DNA of 64,000 nucleotides from assembly GCF_003463065.1 (NCBI RefSeq), contig NZ_QSCM01000007.1:29827-93826 (forward strand), in the 5' to 3' direction. Each line of letters opens with the position of its first letter. Position 1 is the stretch's first letter. Under the pieces are notes generated by a model. The model was not told the origin of the DNA. It saw only the letters and a list, made by a program, of their open reading frames with translations, and ran no database searches. The position numbers and the translations under genes are program-made. The DNA comes from Blautia sp. OF03-15BH (GTDB lineage Bacteria; Bacillota; Clostridia; Lachnospirales; Lachnospiraceae). This document shows, piece by piece, positions 33,740 through 42,448 of the stretch.

Positions 33740-34660
33740 ATGCAGACTTCAAGATACATTGTAAAGCGGATCCTGCTGGCTCTGGTCAGTCTTTTCGCTA
33801 TCATTACCATTACTTATTTTCTGATGAATCTGATGCCCGGTGATCCCTTCATGTCAGAGAAGGCTTCCGAGGAGAACAGGGCGATCCTCATTGCCAAATA
33901 CGGACTGGATCAGCCGGTATATGTGCAGTATGGAAAATATCTCACCAATCTTCTGCATGGAGATATGGGAACCAGTTATGTACTGCAGAAGGGCCGTGCA
34001 GTAAAAGACATCATTTTTGAATCGTTTCAGGTTTCTATGGGCCTGGGTGTACGAGCCTTGCTTCTTGCCATCGTGTGTGGAATTATCCTGGGCTGTATTG
34101 CAGGACTCTGTAAGGATAAGCTGCCAGATGCAGTCATTCGTGTTCTTTCCTCTGTCGGGATATCCATGCCGGGTTATGTGATCGCTTCCGGACTGATGAT
34201 CCTTCTGGCAGTCAACTTAAAGGTTCTTCCGGTCAACTACAATAAGCCCGGCGGCTGGCTTATGCCGATGCTGACGCTGGCGATCTACCCGACCTCTTAT
34301 CTGACGCGTCTTACGAGAGCCAGTATTCTGGAGGTCATGAATCAGGACTATCTCCGGACGGAACGGGCCAAGGGAATGTCAGAATTCGTTGTGGTATTCA
34401 TTCACGCACTGAAAAATTCACTGATTCCGGTCATTACGTATCTGGGGCCTCTGACAGCTTCCATTCTGACCGGTGGTTTCGTGGCAGAGAGCGTATTCAG
34501 CGTACCGGGACTCGGCCGGTATTTTGTAAGCTCCATCAGCAGCAGAGATTACACCATGATCATGGGTGTGACGATCTTTTATTCCGCACTGATCGTGTTC
34601 ATGAACCTGATATGCGATATCCTCTATAAAATCGTTGACCCGAGAATACAGTTGGATTAA
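33740..34660 (+). CDS. oppB: Oligopeptide ABC transporter permease (OppB/DppB)
   Basis: 306 aa, six membrane segments. Family opening RYIVKRILLALVSLFAIITI, the MPGDPF motif in the first outer loop and the EAA loop RTERAKGMSEFVVVFIHALKN. RBS AAGGAG. Partner of the next gene in the membrane channel. Confidence 0.94.
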   Translation: MQTSRYIVKRILLALVSLFAIITITYFLMNLMPGDPFMSEKASEENRAILIAKYGLDQPVYVQYGKYLTNLLHGDMGTSYVLQKGRAVKDIIFESFQVSMGLGVRALLLAIVCGIILGCIAGLCKDKLPDAVIRVLSSVGISMPGYVIASGLMILLAVNLKVLPVNYNKPGGWLMPMLTLAIYPTSYLTRLTRASILEVMNQDYLRTERAKGMSEFVVVFIHALKNSLIPVITYLGPLTASILTGGFVAESVFSVPGLGRYFVSSISSRDYTMIMGVTIFYSALIVFMNLICDILYKIVDPRIQLD

Positions 34661-34671
34661 AGGAAGAAGCC

Positions 34672-35670
34672 ATGAAAAATATTTTAAGCCTACAGAACAA
34701 AATCTCACCGGACGATTTCGCACCGCTGGATGAGAATTATTTTAAAGAAGAATCCCTGGAGACAGAGGAGATCGGCTACTGGAAAGCCAGCTGGATCCGT
34801 CTGAGATCCAATAAGATCGCCATGGTAGCGCTGGTGCTCATTGTGATCATGTTTATTTTTGCCTTTGTCGGTCCGATGCTTTCACCCTATTCCTACGATC
34901 AGCAGGTAAGAGGAGACGAAGCTTTGTGGCCCTGTTTCAGACATCCCTTCGGCACCGACCGTCTGGGACGTGACATTCTGGTCCGCTGTATGATCGGAAC
35001 CAGGATCTCCATGATCGTCGGTCTGGTGTCCGCTGTGATCGTTATGATCGTGGGAAGTATTTACGGAGCCATTTCCGGTCTTGTCGGCGGTAAGGTGGAT
35101 ATCTTTATGATGCGTATCGTGGATATCATTTATTCCGTTCCGGAGATCCTTCTTATTGTTGTCATCAAAATGGTCATCAGCGAACCACTGCAGAATCTCA
35201 TTGACACGGTGCCAGCCTTCCATGGCCTGCAGAAGATCGGTTCCGGCCTGATCGCTATTTTTATCGTTTATGGCTGCCTTTACTGGGTAGGTATGGCCCG
35301 GATCGTCCGTGGTCAGATCCTTCAGCTGAAGACGCTGGATTTCGTTACCGCCGCTGAGGCACTGGGCTGCGGAAGGGCGACGATGATCCGGGAACATCTG
35401 CTTCCGAACTGCATCGGTCAGCTCATTGCCACGGTAATGCTTCAGATCCCCTCAGCTATCTTTACAGAGGCCTTCTTAAGTTACCTCGGGATCGGCGTAT
35501 CTGCTCCGATGGCGAGCCTTGGCTCTCTGACCTCCGAGGCGCTGAATGGTATCAGCAGCTATCCCTACCGGGTAGTTTTTCCGGCAATACTCATCAGTCT
35601 GATCATCCTGTCATTCAACCTTTTTGGTGACGGACTTCGGGATGCATTGGATCCGAAGATGAAAAAGTAG
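34672..35670 (+). CDS. oppC: Oligopeptide ABC transporter permease (OppC/DppC)
   Basis: 332 aa with the long N-terminal cytoplasmic segment normal for OppC, then six membrane segments. HPFGTDRLGRDILVR is the OppC signature and AAEALGCGRATMIREHLLPN the EAA loop. A 279-bp gap filled by a 216-bp palindromic element separates it from oppA, unlike the 11-19-nt gaps between the earlier genes. Confidence 0.94.
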   Translation: MKNILSLQNKISPDDFAPLDENYFKEESLETEEIGYWKASWIRLRSNKIAMVALVLIVIMFIFAFVGPMLSPYSYDQQVRGDEALWPCFRHPFGTDRLGRDILVRCMIGTRISMIVGLVSAVIVMIVGSIYGAISGLVGGKVDIFMMRIVDIIYSVPEILLIVVIKMVISEPLQNLIDTVPAFHGLQKIGSGLIAIFIVYGCLYWVGMARIVRGQILQLKTLDFVTAAEALGCGRATMIREHLLPNCIGQLIATVMLQIPSAIFTEAFLSYLGIGVSAPMASLGSLTSEALNGISSYPYRVVFPAILISLIILSFNLFGDGLRDALDPKMKK

Positions 35671-35699
35671 AAGAGATATATACTCCGGCGGGAGTTTAT

Positions 35700-35915
35700 A
35701 TAATATGATGCCAGGGTCAAAAGGTCAAAAAGCCGTTCATGCTTGCATGATAAGGCTTTTGAACTTGGGACCCACTAAACATGAGAAAGTAGCGATTTAC
35801 GCAGTAAATCAGCGGATTTCGAATGTTTATAGAATTGCGGGAGCTGCTTTGCAGCGGAGCAATTCGTAGGCATCAGTTGGGGTCAAAAGACCTTTTGACC
35901 CCAACATCATAATAT
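35700..35915. mobile_element. 216-bp MITE-like element between oppC and oppA
   Basis: Bounded by 24-bp imperfect inverted repeats (ATAATATGATG...GGGTCAAAAG at 35700-35723 and its complement ending at 35915; 20 of 24 match). Inside: a hairpin at 35714-35773 with a CATGCTTGCATG centre, a copy of the interspersed repeat (35776-35831, with GATTTAC/GTAAATC), a GAATTGC/GCAATTC hairpin around GCTGC/GCAGC (35832-35865), and a perfect 11-bp palindrome GGGGTCAAAAG/CTTTTGACCCC (35879-35902). There is no coding capacity. Confidence 0.7.
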
Positions 35916-35949
35916 CACACGATCATAATGTCAAAAGGAGGAAGAAGAC

Positions 35950-37515
35950 ATGAAAAAAATGAGCAAAATCGTATCTTTGACAATGGCAGCCGCTCTTGCA
36001 GCCGCGTCTCTTTCCATGAGTGCCTGTGCAGACGGAGAAGAGAAGATCGAGATCGCCGTCACCGGCGGCGGAGAGGATTCCATGCAGCTGAATACAGCTA
36101 CCAGTGGTTATCTGAATGGACTTTCTGCTCTGCACCATTTGTATGAAGGTCTCTATAAGCTGGATGCCAACGGCGAGATTGCTTTGGGTCAGGCAGCTTC
36201 TGTAGAAACAAGCGAAGATAAGCTGACATGGACCTTTACGCTGCGAGATGATATTACCTGGTCAGACGGCCAGCCGGTGACAGCAGGAGATTTTGTCTTT
36301 GGTTTTGACAACCTGGCAGCACAGGGAGGAGATTACAGTACGATCCTTTCTGATGTGGCAGAGAGCTATGAAGCACCGGACGACAAGACTCTGGTGATCA
36401 AGCTGAAACAGCCCTGTGGCTATCTTCCCTCCATCCTTGCTTTCCCGTCCACCTATCCGGCAAGACAGGATTATGTGGAAAAATATGGCGAAGCTTATGC
36501 GACTGATCCGGACAAGGCTGTTTATAACGGACCTTATGAGATGGAGAGCTGGGCACATGAGTCTGAAGTCGTTATGAAGCTCCGTGACGATTATTACGAT
36601 GCGGCCAATATCGAAGTCGGTACCATCAACTGGGAACTGATCACAGAGGAAAGTTCTGCACTGGCTTCTTTTGAAAGTGGTGATTATGTATATTCCGATA
36701 TGTGTCCGGATGAAGAAAAACCGCGTATGGAAGGAAACGGACTGGTTTATACCGAAGGAAACAACAACTATTGCGTGATGTTCAACCTGGGTGACAAGGG
36801 AAATGAAGTTCTGAAGGATGAGAAGGTCCGTGAAGCACTTTCTCTCACGATCGACAGAGACCGTCTGATCTCCATCCGCGGACTGAATGACGAGATGGGT
36901 GTGACTCTGGCCTGCCGTGGATATGTGAATGCGGATGGCACCGATTTTGTGGATTACTGTGATCCCTGGGAGGATGTATCTGCATATGAAGAAAACTGTG
37001 AGACGGCAAAACAGCTTCTCTCAGATGCCGGTTATCCGGACGGAGAAGGCTTCCCGGCTCTGACCTATATCGTAAACAATGACAGCCGCAAAGAGATTGC
37101 AGAGGCGATCGTAAATGACTGGAAAGAGGTACTGGGAATTGATTCCATCACCGTGGAAAAAGTGGAGAACTTCTCTGCTGCCAGAAGATCCGGAGATTAT
37201 GATCTGGCATATTACGGATGGTTCATGGACTATAAAGATCTCTCCAACATGTATGGAACCTTTATCAATACCGAGAACTCCAACTCCTTCTATCACAGCG
37301 ATGAGTACGATGCCGCATACGATGAAGCCGTCAGCGCAGATACAGAGGAAGCACAGTGGGAGGCATACAAGAAATGCGATGCGATCCTTGCAAAAGATCT
37401 TCCGGTGTCTGTGATCCTTCATTCTATGAGTACCTATCTCTTTGATGATACCAACTATGAAGGTCTGGTTTACTCCTGTGGTAACTTTGTATTTACCTAT
37501 TTGAAAGCTCTGTAA
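35950..37515 (+). CDS. oppA: Oligopeptide-binding lipoprotein (OppA family)
   Basis: 521 aa. Lipoprotein signal with lipobox LSMSAC (Cys26). Family 5 substrate-binding fold: HHLYEGLYKLD, W-x-F-T-LRDDITWSDGQPVTA and a later DLAYYGWFMDYKDLSNMYGTF. It captures peptides outside the membrane for OppBCDF. RBS AAAGGAGG. It is separated from oppC by a palindromic element that may alter its expression relative to the rest. A terminator follows. Confidence 0.93.
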   Translation: MKKMSKIVSLTMAAALAAASLSMSACADGEEKIEIAVTGGGEDSMQLNTATSGYLNGLSALHHLYEGLYKLDANGEIALGQAASVETSEDKLTWTFTLRDDITWSDGQPVTAGDFVFGFDNLAAQGGDYSTILSDVAESYEAPDDKTLVIKLKQPCGYLPSILAFPSTYPARQDYVEKYGEAYATDPDKAVYNGPYEMESWAHESEVVMKLRDDYYDAANIEVGTINWELITEESSALASFESGDYVYSDMCPDEEKPRMEGNGLVYTEGNNNYCVMFNLGDKGNEVLKDEKVREALSLTIDRDRLISIRGLNDEMGVTLACRGYVNADGTDFVDYCDPWEDVSAYEENCETAKQLLSDAGYPDGEGFPALTYIVNNDSRKEIAEAIVNDWKEVLGIDSITVEKVENFSAARRSGDYDLAYYGWFMDYKDLSNMYGTFINTENSNSFYHSDEYDAAYDEAVSADTEEAQWEAYKKCDAILAKDLPVSVILHSMSTYLFDDTNYEGLVYSCGNFVFTYLKAL

Positions 37516-37528
37516 AAGAAAAACGGAA

Positions 37529-37557
37529 GGCTGTGCGGATATCCGTGCAGCCTTTTT
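37529..37557 (+). terminator. Terminator after oppA
   Basis: GGCTGTGCGG (37529-37538) pairs with CCGTGCAGCC (37543-37552) including G-T pairs, then TTTTT. Confidence 0.85.
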
Positions 37558-37593
37558 ACTTTATTGTTGCAAAGAAAAGAGGATTTTATTATT

Positions 37594-38700
37594 ATGAGAT
37601 TGAAAGAAATTGCCATCGGATACATTGAGATTCCTCTGGTGACGCCATTTAAGACAGCACTGCGTACAGTGAACAGCGTGAATGACCTGATCGTAAAAGT
37701 GACGGCAGAGGATGGAACGGAAGGTTACGGAGAGGCTCCGCCAACAGCAGTTATCACCGGTGATACAAAGGAATCCATCGAAGCAGCCATCCGTTATTAT
37801 ATTGCCCCGTCGATCAAGGGCATGGATCTGGACGAGCTTCCTGCGATCATGCAGAAGATGGAAAAATGTCTGGCGAAGAATACCACCGCCAAGGCTGCTG
37901 TGGATATTGCATTGTATGATCTCTATGCAAAATTGCAGAAAAAGCCTCTGTTCCGTCTCTTAGGAGAGAAAGAACCGGAGCTGGTGAAGACAAAACTGGA
38001 GACCGACCTTACGATCAGTGTCAATGAAACGGAAGAAATGGTCCGCGACAGCCTTCTGGCAGTCGAAAAAGGCTTTCATGTACTGAAAGTAAAGGTGGGA
38101 AAAGGCGGAGCAAAGGATGTGGAACGCATCCGTGAGATTCGGAATGCTGTCGGAAAAGACGTTGTGATCCGGGTGGATGCCAACCAGGGCTGGACACGGG
38201 AGGAAGCAGTTTCCACCATTACAGCCATGGAAGAGGCCGGCCTGAACATTGAACTGGTCGAGCAGCCGGTTTCTTACCACGATTTCAAGGGCATGCAGTA
38301 TGTGACCTCTCATGTGGAGACGCCGATCCTCGCAGACGAGAGTGTTTTTTCTTATGAGGATGCCATCCGGCTGATGGAAGAAAAAGGAGCCGACCTTATC
38401 AATATCAAGCTGATGAAGACCGGCGGTATCCATGAAGCCGTTCGCATCTGTGATGCAGCAGACCAGTTTGGTGTCAAGTGCATGATCGGCTGTATGCTGG
38501 AAAGTAAAGTATCTGTCAGTGCCGGTGTACATCTGGCAGCGGCCCGATCCTGTGTGACCATGGCAGATCTGGATGGTCCGTCCCTTTGCCGGCTCGATCC
38601 CTATGAGGGAGGCCCGGTTTATAAAGGCCCGGAAATCTTTCTGAAGGAAGACTGTGGTATTGGTATCACGGGTGTTCCGGTAACATTTGAGCCGGTTTGA
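37594..38700 (+). CDS. Dipeptide epimerase (L-Ala-D/L-Glu type)
   Basis: 368 aa from ATG 37594; the frame extends to 37564 only through a TTG. Enolase superfamily, muconate-cycloisomerase subgroup: capping domain with LVTPFKTALRTV and GYGEAPPTAVITGDT, catalytic K-x-K in LKVKVGK, metal ligands in RVDANQGW, ELVEQP and ADES, and the second catalytic Lys in INIKLMKTGG. This pattern and the neighbouring NlpC/P60 gene match the B. subtilis ykfB-ykfC pair that converts the murein dipeptide L-Ala-D-Glu to L-Ala-L-Glu. Exact dipeptide preference is inferred. Confidence 0.88.
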   Translation: MRLKEIAIGYIEIPLVTPFKTALRTVNSVNDLIVKVTAEDGTEGYGEAPPTAVITGDTKESIEAAIRYYIAPSIKGMDLDELPAIMQKMEKCLAKNTTAKAAVDIALYDLYAKLQKKPLFRLLGEKEPELVKTKLETDLTISVNETEEMVRDSLLAVEKGFHVLKVKVGKGGAKDVERIREIRNAVGKDVVIRVDANQGWTREEAVSTITAMEEAGLNIELVEQPVSYHDFKGMQYVTSHVETPILADESVFSYEDAIRLMEEKGADLINIKLMKTGGIHEAVRICDAADQFGVKCMIGCMLESKVSVSAGVHLAAARSCVTMADLDGPSLCRLDPYEGGPVYKGPEIFLKEDCGIGITGVPVTFEPV

Positions 38701-38775
38701 CGGACTCGGAAAAGTTCCCTGTTTTCATTGTGACAGGGATCCAAAAGATTCTTGAAAAAAGGGGGATTACAGACA

Positions 38776-39678
38776 ATGGAAACACAACTGGCCTTGATAA
38801 CAGCGGAGCACGCATACTTACGGAGCGGCTCCGGCGAGAAGGACGGAAGCAACCGAACAGGGATCGAGGATGAGATCTTTTCCGGCTGGGCCGTGGAAAT
38901 CCTGGAGGATGAGCCGGAGAAGGCTTATGTAAAAGTACTGACCCATTACGGGTATGAGGGATATATCAGGAGAAGTGAGCTTCGGCTGGTCACAAGGGAA
39001 GAACTGGAAGAACGACAGGACAAAAGCCGTTTTTTCCGGATCGGTATTTCCGAAGCGGATCTTCTGGATCAGCCGAAGGTGCAGGGACTTCCCAGGGAAC
39101 TGCTTTTGAAGAACAGTCTGGTAGAATATCTGGAAGACGCTCCGGATGGCTGGTGCCTGGTACGGAGTGCGGCAGGAAGAGAGGGTTATATCCATAAGGA
39201 AAATCTCAGGGAACGGCGGGAAAACGATGGTTTTCTGCTTACCAGAGACCGGGACGGCTATTTTCTGAAACAGCAGGCAGAGCTTTCTGAAGGGGAAGAG
39301 GCCTTCCGGGAGAAAATCGCAGCAAGCGCTATGGAATTTTTAGGGACACAGTACCGCTGGGGCGGCAAATCCTCCCAGGGCATTGACTGTTCCGGACTGG
39401 CCTTCATGAGTTATCTGGATAACGGACTTCTCATTTACCGGGATGCTTCTATTGTGGAAGGTTATCCGATCCGGAAGATTCCGGCAGAAGCACTGAAAAA
39501 AGGGGATCTGATCTTCTTCCCCGGCCATGTGGCCGTTTACCTGGGAGAAGGGAAATATATCCATGCCACCGGTTTCACAAAGACCCCTTATGTGACCGTG
39601 AACAGTCTTCGAAGAGAGGATCCGGACTGCCGACAGGATCTGGTGGACAAAATTACAGAATGTGGGAGTGTATTATGA
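38776..39678 (+). CDS. NlpC/P60 cell-wall peptidase with SH3 domains (YkfC-like)
   Basis: 300 aa from ATG 38776 (GGGGG upstream). Two bacterial SH3-like domains (~5-70 and ~85-145) precede an NlpC/P60 domain (~175-300): YRWGGKSSQGIDCSGL with catalytic C205, then PGHVAVYLG with H251 and a third polar residue near HATGF. No signal peptide is visible, as in B. subtilis YkfC, which cuts imported murein peptides at the gamma-D-Glu-diaminoacid bond in the cytoplasm. It overlaps the next gene by ATGA. Confidence 0.9.
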   Translation: METQLALITAEHAYLRSGSGEKDGSNRTGIEDEIFSGWAVEILEDEPEKAYVKVLTHYGYEGYIRRSELRLVTREELEERQDKSRFFRIGISEADLLDQPKVQGLPRELLLKNSLVEYLEDAPDGWCLVRSAAGREGYIHKENLRERRENDGFLLTRDRDGYFLKQQAELSEGEEAFREKIAASAMEFLGTQYRWGGKSSQGIDCSGLAFMSYLDNGLLIYRDASIVEGYPIRKIPAEALKKGDLIFFPGHVAVYLGEGKYIHATGFTKTPYVTVNSLRREDPDCRQDLVDKITECGSVL

Positions 39679-41078
39679 TGAAGATGAAAGATTTTTCCTG
39701 TGAAGAATTAAAAGCGCTGGCAGTGGAGCTGCCGGATGAAGTGAACCGTTACAAAATGGCAGGAGATTTTGAAGGAGCAGCAAAGGCCATCGACCGGTGG
39801 ATGGATAAGCCGGTGGGAGAAGCCATGAAAACAAGACTTCTGTATGAAACCTATATTCTGCAGAAGCTGTCCAAGGAATTTCCGGATACGGAAGAGGAAG
39901 TGATCCGGAAATTCCGGGAAATACTTCCGGATTTTTCCATGGAGGATCTTCGAAGGGCAGAAGAAGAAAATCTGGCGGAATGGATCCTGGTGGATGGAAG
40001 AAAGCATTACATCCACAACCTGATCCGGAACCTTTCCGATAAAGAGCCGGAGATCAGACGGAGACTTGGCAAGGCAGATGAGAAAAACGAGGCAAAACGT
40101 CTTCTTCTGGAGGCAATTCATGAGATGCAGGAAAAAGGCGAGAAATCCGTCCGGATCCACTTGAAAACAGCGATCCGCCTGAAAGAGGAATGCTTTGAGC
40201 CGGGTATGAAGATCCGGGCACATCTCCCGCTTCCGGCAGAACTTTTCCACACTTCAGATGTGAAGCTTCTGGATCATGCGCCGGGCAGGGTGACGGTGGA
40301 TGCACCGGATGCACGCTGGCGTTCCATCTGTTTTGAAGACACACTGGAAGAAAACAGGACCTTTTTTGCAGAATATGCGTATACTGTAAAGGCAAAATAT
40401 GTGGATCTCTGGAAAGAAGAGCTTCCGGAGGCAGAAACGAAGGCTGCTTCAGACGGAAAACCCGGAGAGGAGTATCTGAGTGAGCAGTATCCTCATATCC
40501 GTTTTACACCTTATCTCAGATCCCTGGCTTCCGAGATCGTCGGCACGGAGAAACGGCCTGTGGAGATCGCCCGCCGGATCTATGATTATGTTACGAAAAA
40601 TGTGCAGTATTCTTACATGCGGAACTATTCCATTCAGACCTGTATCCCGGAATACTGTGCGACAAACCTCCGGGGAGACTGCGGCGTTCAGGCGCTGCTC
40701 TTTATCACACTTTGCAGGATCGCCGGTGTACCCGCCGGCTGGGAATCCGGGCTCTACAGCAATCCGGTCAGCCTGGGAGCACATGACTGGGCCATGTTTT
40801 ATGCGGAGCCTTATGGCTGGCTGTATGCCGATCCTTCGTTTGGCGGATCTGCCTATGCAGCAGGCGATGAGAACCGCCGCCGTTTCTATTTCGGTAATCT
40901 GGAGCCCTTCCGGATGGCAGCAAACCATGCTTTCCAGCAGAAATTTACAGTAAAGAAAGAGTTTCTGCCCATTGACACCTGTGATAACCAGACGGGTGAG
41001 ATGGAATGTGAAACATGCGGCTTTACGGAAGAGGAACTTGAGGTCACCAAGGAGATCATATCTGTAGAAATGCTGTAA
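39675..41078 (+). CDS. Transglutaminase-like protein of the murein-peptide cluster
   Basis: 467 aa from ATG 39675, which overlaps the previous stop (ATGA) and has GGGAG 6 nt upstream. Residues 1-~270 form a charged helical region with no family I recognise, then a short beta region. The C-terminal half carries a transglutaminase-like cysteine peptidase core: VTKNVQYSYM, RGDCGVQALLFITLCRIAGVP (Cys), GAHDWAMFY (His) and YADPSFGG (Asp). No signal peptide or membrane segment is seen. Coupling to the NlpC/P60 gene suggests it also acts on peptides in the cytoplasm; the reaction is unknown. Confidence 0.8.
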   Translation: MMKMKDFSCEELKALAVELPDEVNRYKMAGDFEGAAKAIDRWMDKPVGEAMKTRLLYETYILQKLSKEFPDTEEEVIRKFREILPDFSMEDLRRAEEENLAEWILVDGRKHYIHNLIRNLSDKEPEIRRRLGKADEKNEAKRLLLEAIHEMQEKGEKSVRIHLKTAIRLKEECFEPGMKIRAHLPLPAELFHTSDVKLLDHAPGRVTVDAPDARWRSICFEDTLEENRTFFAEYAYTVKAKYVDLWKEELPEAETKAASDGKPGEEYLSEQYPHIRFTPYLRSLASEIVGTEKRPVEIARRIYDYVTKNVQYSYMRNYSIQTCIPEYCATNLRGDCGVQALLFITLCRIAGVPAGWESGLYSNPVSLGAHDWAMFYAEPYGWLYADPSFGGSAYAAGDENRRRFYFGNLEPFRMAANHAFQQKFTVKKEFLPIDTCDNQTGEMECETCGFTEEELEVTKEIISVEML

Positions 41079-41083
41079 TAAAG

Positions 41084-41119
41084 AAAAATCCCACTGCCTT
41101 TGGCGGTGGGATTTTTCTG
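41084..41119. terminator. Bidirectional terminator
   Basis: AAAAATCCCACTGCC (41084-41098) pairs with GGCGGTGGGATTTTT (41102-41116). It serves the transglutaminase gene and the convergent GNAT-C39 gene. Confidence 0.92.
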
Positions 41120-41125
41120 TTCCGG

Positions 41126-42262
41126 TCAGAGAATGACTACGGCCATCCGGCCAAGGGCATCATAGATTTCCGTGAAGCGCTGTTCCTCTCTCCAGACAAG
41201 ACCGCTCAGAGCATCACTGACCAGGACGCGGCGGTTCAGCGGATCATAACCGCAGAGAACGATACAGTGCTCATTGTGATAAAAATGCCAGGTTCCTCCG
41301 TCAGTTACATACTCTGCCACATCCACGGGCGTTTTGAGATAAACGGAATCATAGACGATGACAGGGATCTTCTGGTCAAGATACGGATAGAGTTCCGAAA
41401 GAGGCGTGCCGGTAAGATCTGCCGCTTTTTGGGGAGCGTTCTGTTCGGACAGGAAGCGGCGGGCGGTTTCTGTAAGACCGGGAGCATAGATGCCGTCTCC
41501 TGAAATATCATGCGGATCTCCTTTGAAGCGGGTGACGAAGTTTTCAGGATCCTTCCGTAAGTATCTGTCTGCAATCTCCGTTTTGGCGAGTCGATGACCA
41601 TAATAGTTCAGTACCATGGTGAGCGCTACCGATTCGCAGCCGGTGGGGAGCTCCGGATTCTGCAGGATATTTTCCACAGGAAGGCTCACCGCCTGGGAGG
41701 AAGGGACAAAATCCGGATACTCGCATGCGGGATCCGGGATATTTCCAAGGATATAGCGTTCGTGGCCGCCATATTTCATCAGACGCTTCTGGATCTCAAA
41801 GCCCTCTGCCTGGACATTTCGCAGGCTGTATTCATTGTAGGGAGAGACGGTAGTCAGGACGTTACAGCCGGGGAGAAGCTCTCTCGCATAGGAAAGGCAC
41901 TCCCGGGTCAGCCTGCGCTGAAGACCGTGACCCCGGTAATCCGGATCCACAACAATCGTATCAAGAGTTGCTGTATGAAAGAGTTTTTCCCGGTTCCATG
42001 CAAGATCCCAGCCCAGGTTTTCCGGGGCATCGTTGGAAAAAATGATGGAGCCGTAAGCGGCGAGCCGTTCCCCGTCATAAACACCAAAAATAGCATTGGG
42101 GGAGATGAGATAGTCCCGGTTGTCTGACCGGTCCGTGGAAACGAAAAGATCCGGATTTGTCATGGTATCGGAAATATGCTGCTGAAGCTCCATAATGGAA
42201 TCAAGCTCATCGAGCATACAGCGGCGTATGGAAAGAGAAATGGATTCTGCTGGATTTTTCAT
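41126..42262 (-). CDS. GNAT acetyltransferase fused to a C39-like peptidase domain
   Basis: 378 aa from ATG 42262 (GGAGGT 5 nt upstream); the frame runs on to 42604 without a start signal. Residues 1-~165: GNAT domain with VVDPDYRGHGLQRRL and SPYNEYSLRNVQAEGF. Residues ~190-378: C39-like papain-fold domain (C39_2 type) with catalytic Cys in PTGCESVALTMVLNYYG, His in HFYHNEHCIVLCGYD and an Asp in VSDALSG. It has no signal peptide. Position next to peptide-import and wall-peptide genes suggests acetylation and cleavage of peptides; unproven. Confidence 0.82.
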   Translation of the reverse strand: MKNPAESISLSIRRCMLDELDSIMELQQHISDTMTNPDLFVSTDRSDNRDYLISPNAIFGVYDGERLAAYGSIIFSNDAPENLGWDLAWNREKLFHTATLDTIVVDPDYRGHGLQRRLTRECLSYARELLPGCNVLTTVSPYNEYSLRNVQAEGFEIQKRLMKYGGHERYILGNIPDPACEYPDFVPSSQAVSLPVENILQNPELPTGCESVALTMVLNYYGHRLAKTEIADRYLRKDPENFVTRFKGDPHDISGDGIYAPGLTETARRFLSEQNAPQKAADLTGTPLSELYPYLDQKIPVIVYDSVYLKTPVDVAEYVTDGGTWHFYHNEHCIVLCGYDPLNRRVLVSDALSGLVWREEQRFTEIYDALGRMAVVIL

Positions 42263-42386
42263 AAAGACCTCCTTATGACCCGTGTGAGGGCTTTGATCTG
42301 GCGAAGTGCCACAGCAGGGTGGCCGGACATCGCCGGTGAACAAGGAAAGTATAAGCGCCGGAGAGAAAAAAGTCCAGTTTTGTTTT

Positions 42387-42415
42387 GTATAAACCTTCTT
42401 TTCAGGGAAATACTC
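42387..42415 (+). promoter_or_regulatory. Sigma-F-like promoter of spoIIR
   Basis: GTATA (42387-42391), 14-bp spacer, GGAAATACTC (42406-42415). This fits the sigma-F pattern GYWTA / GGNRANAMTW in 5/5 and 9/10 positions; the spacer is 1-2 bp shorter than usual. spoIIR is a known sigma-F target, and the leader would be ~28 nt. Confidence 0.6.
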
Positions 42416-42448
42416 AGAACTATCAGACAGGGAAGAGGAGGTCAGGAA

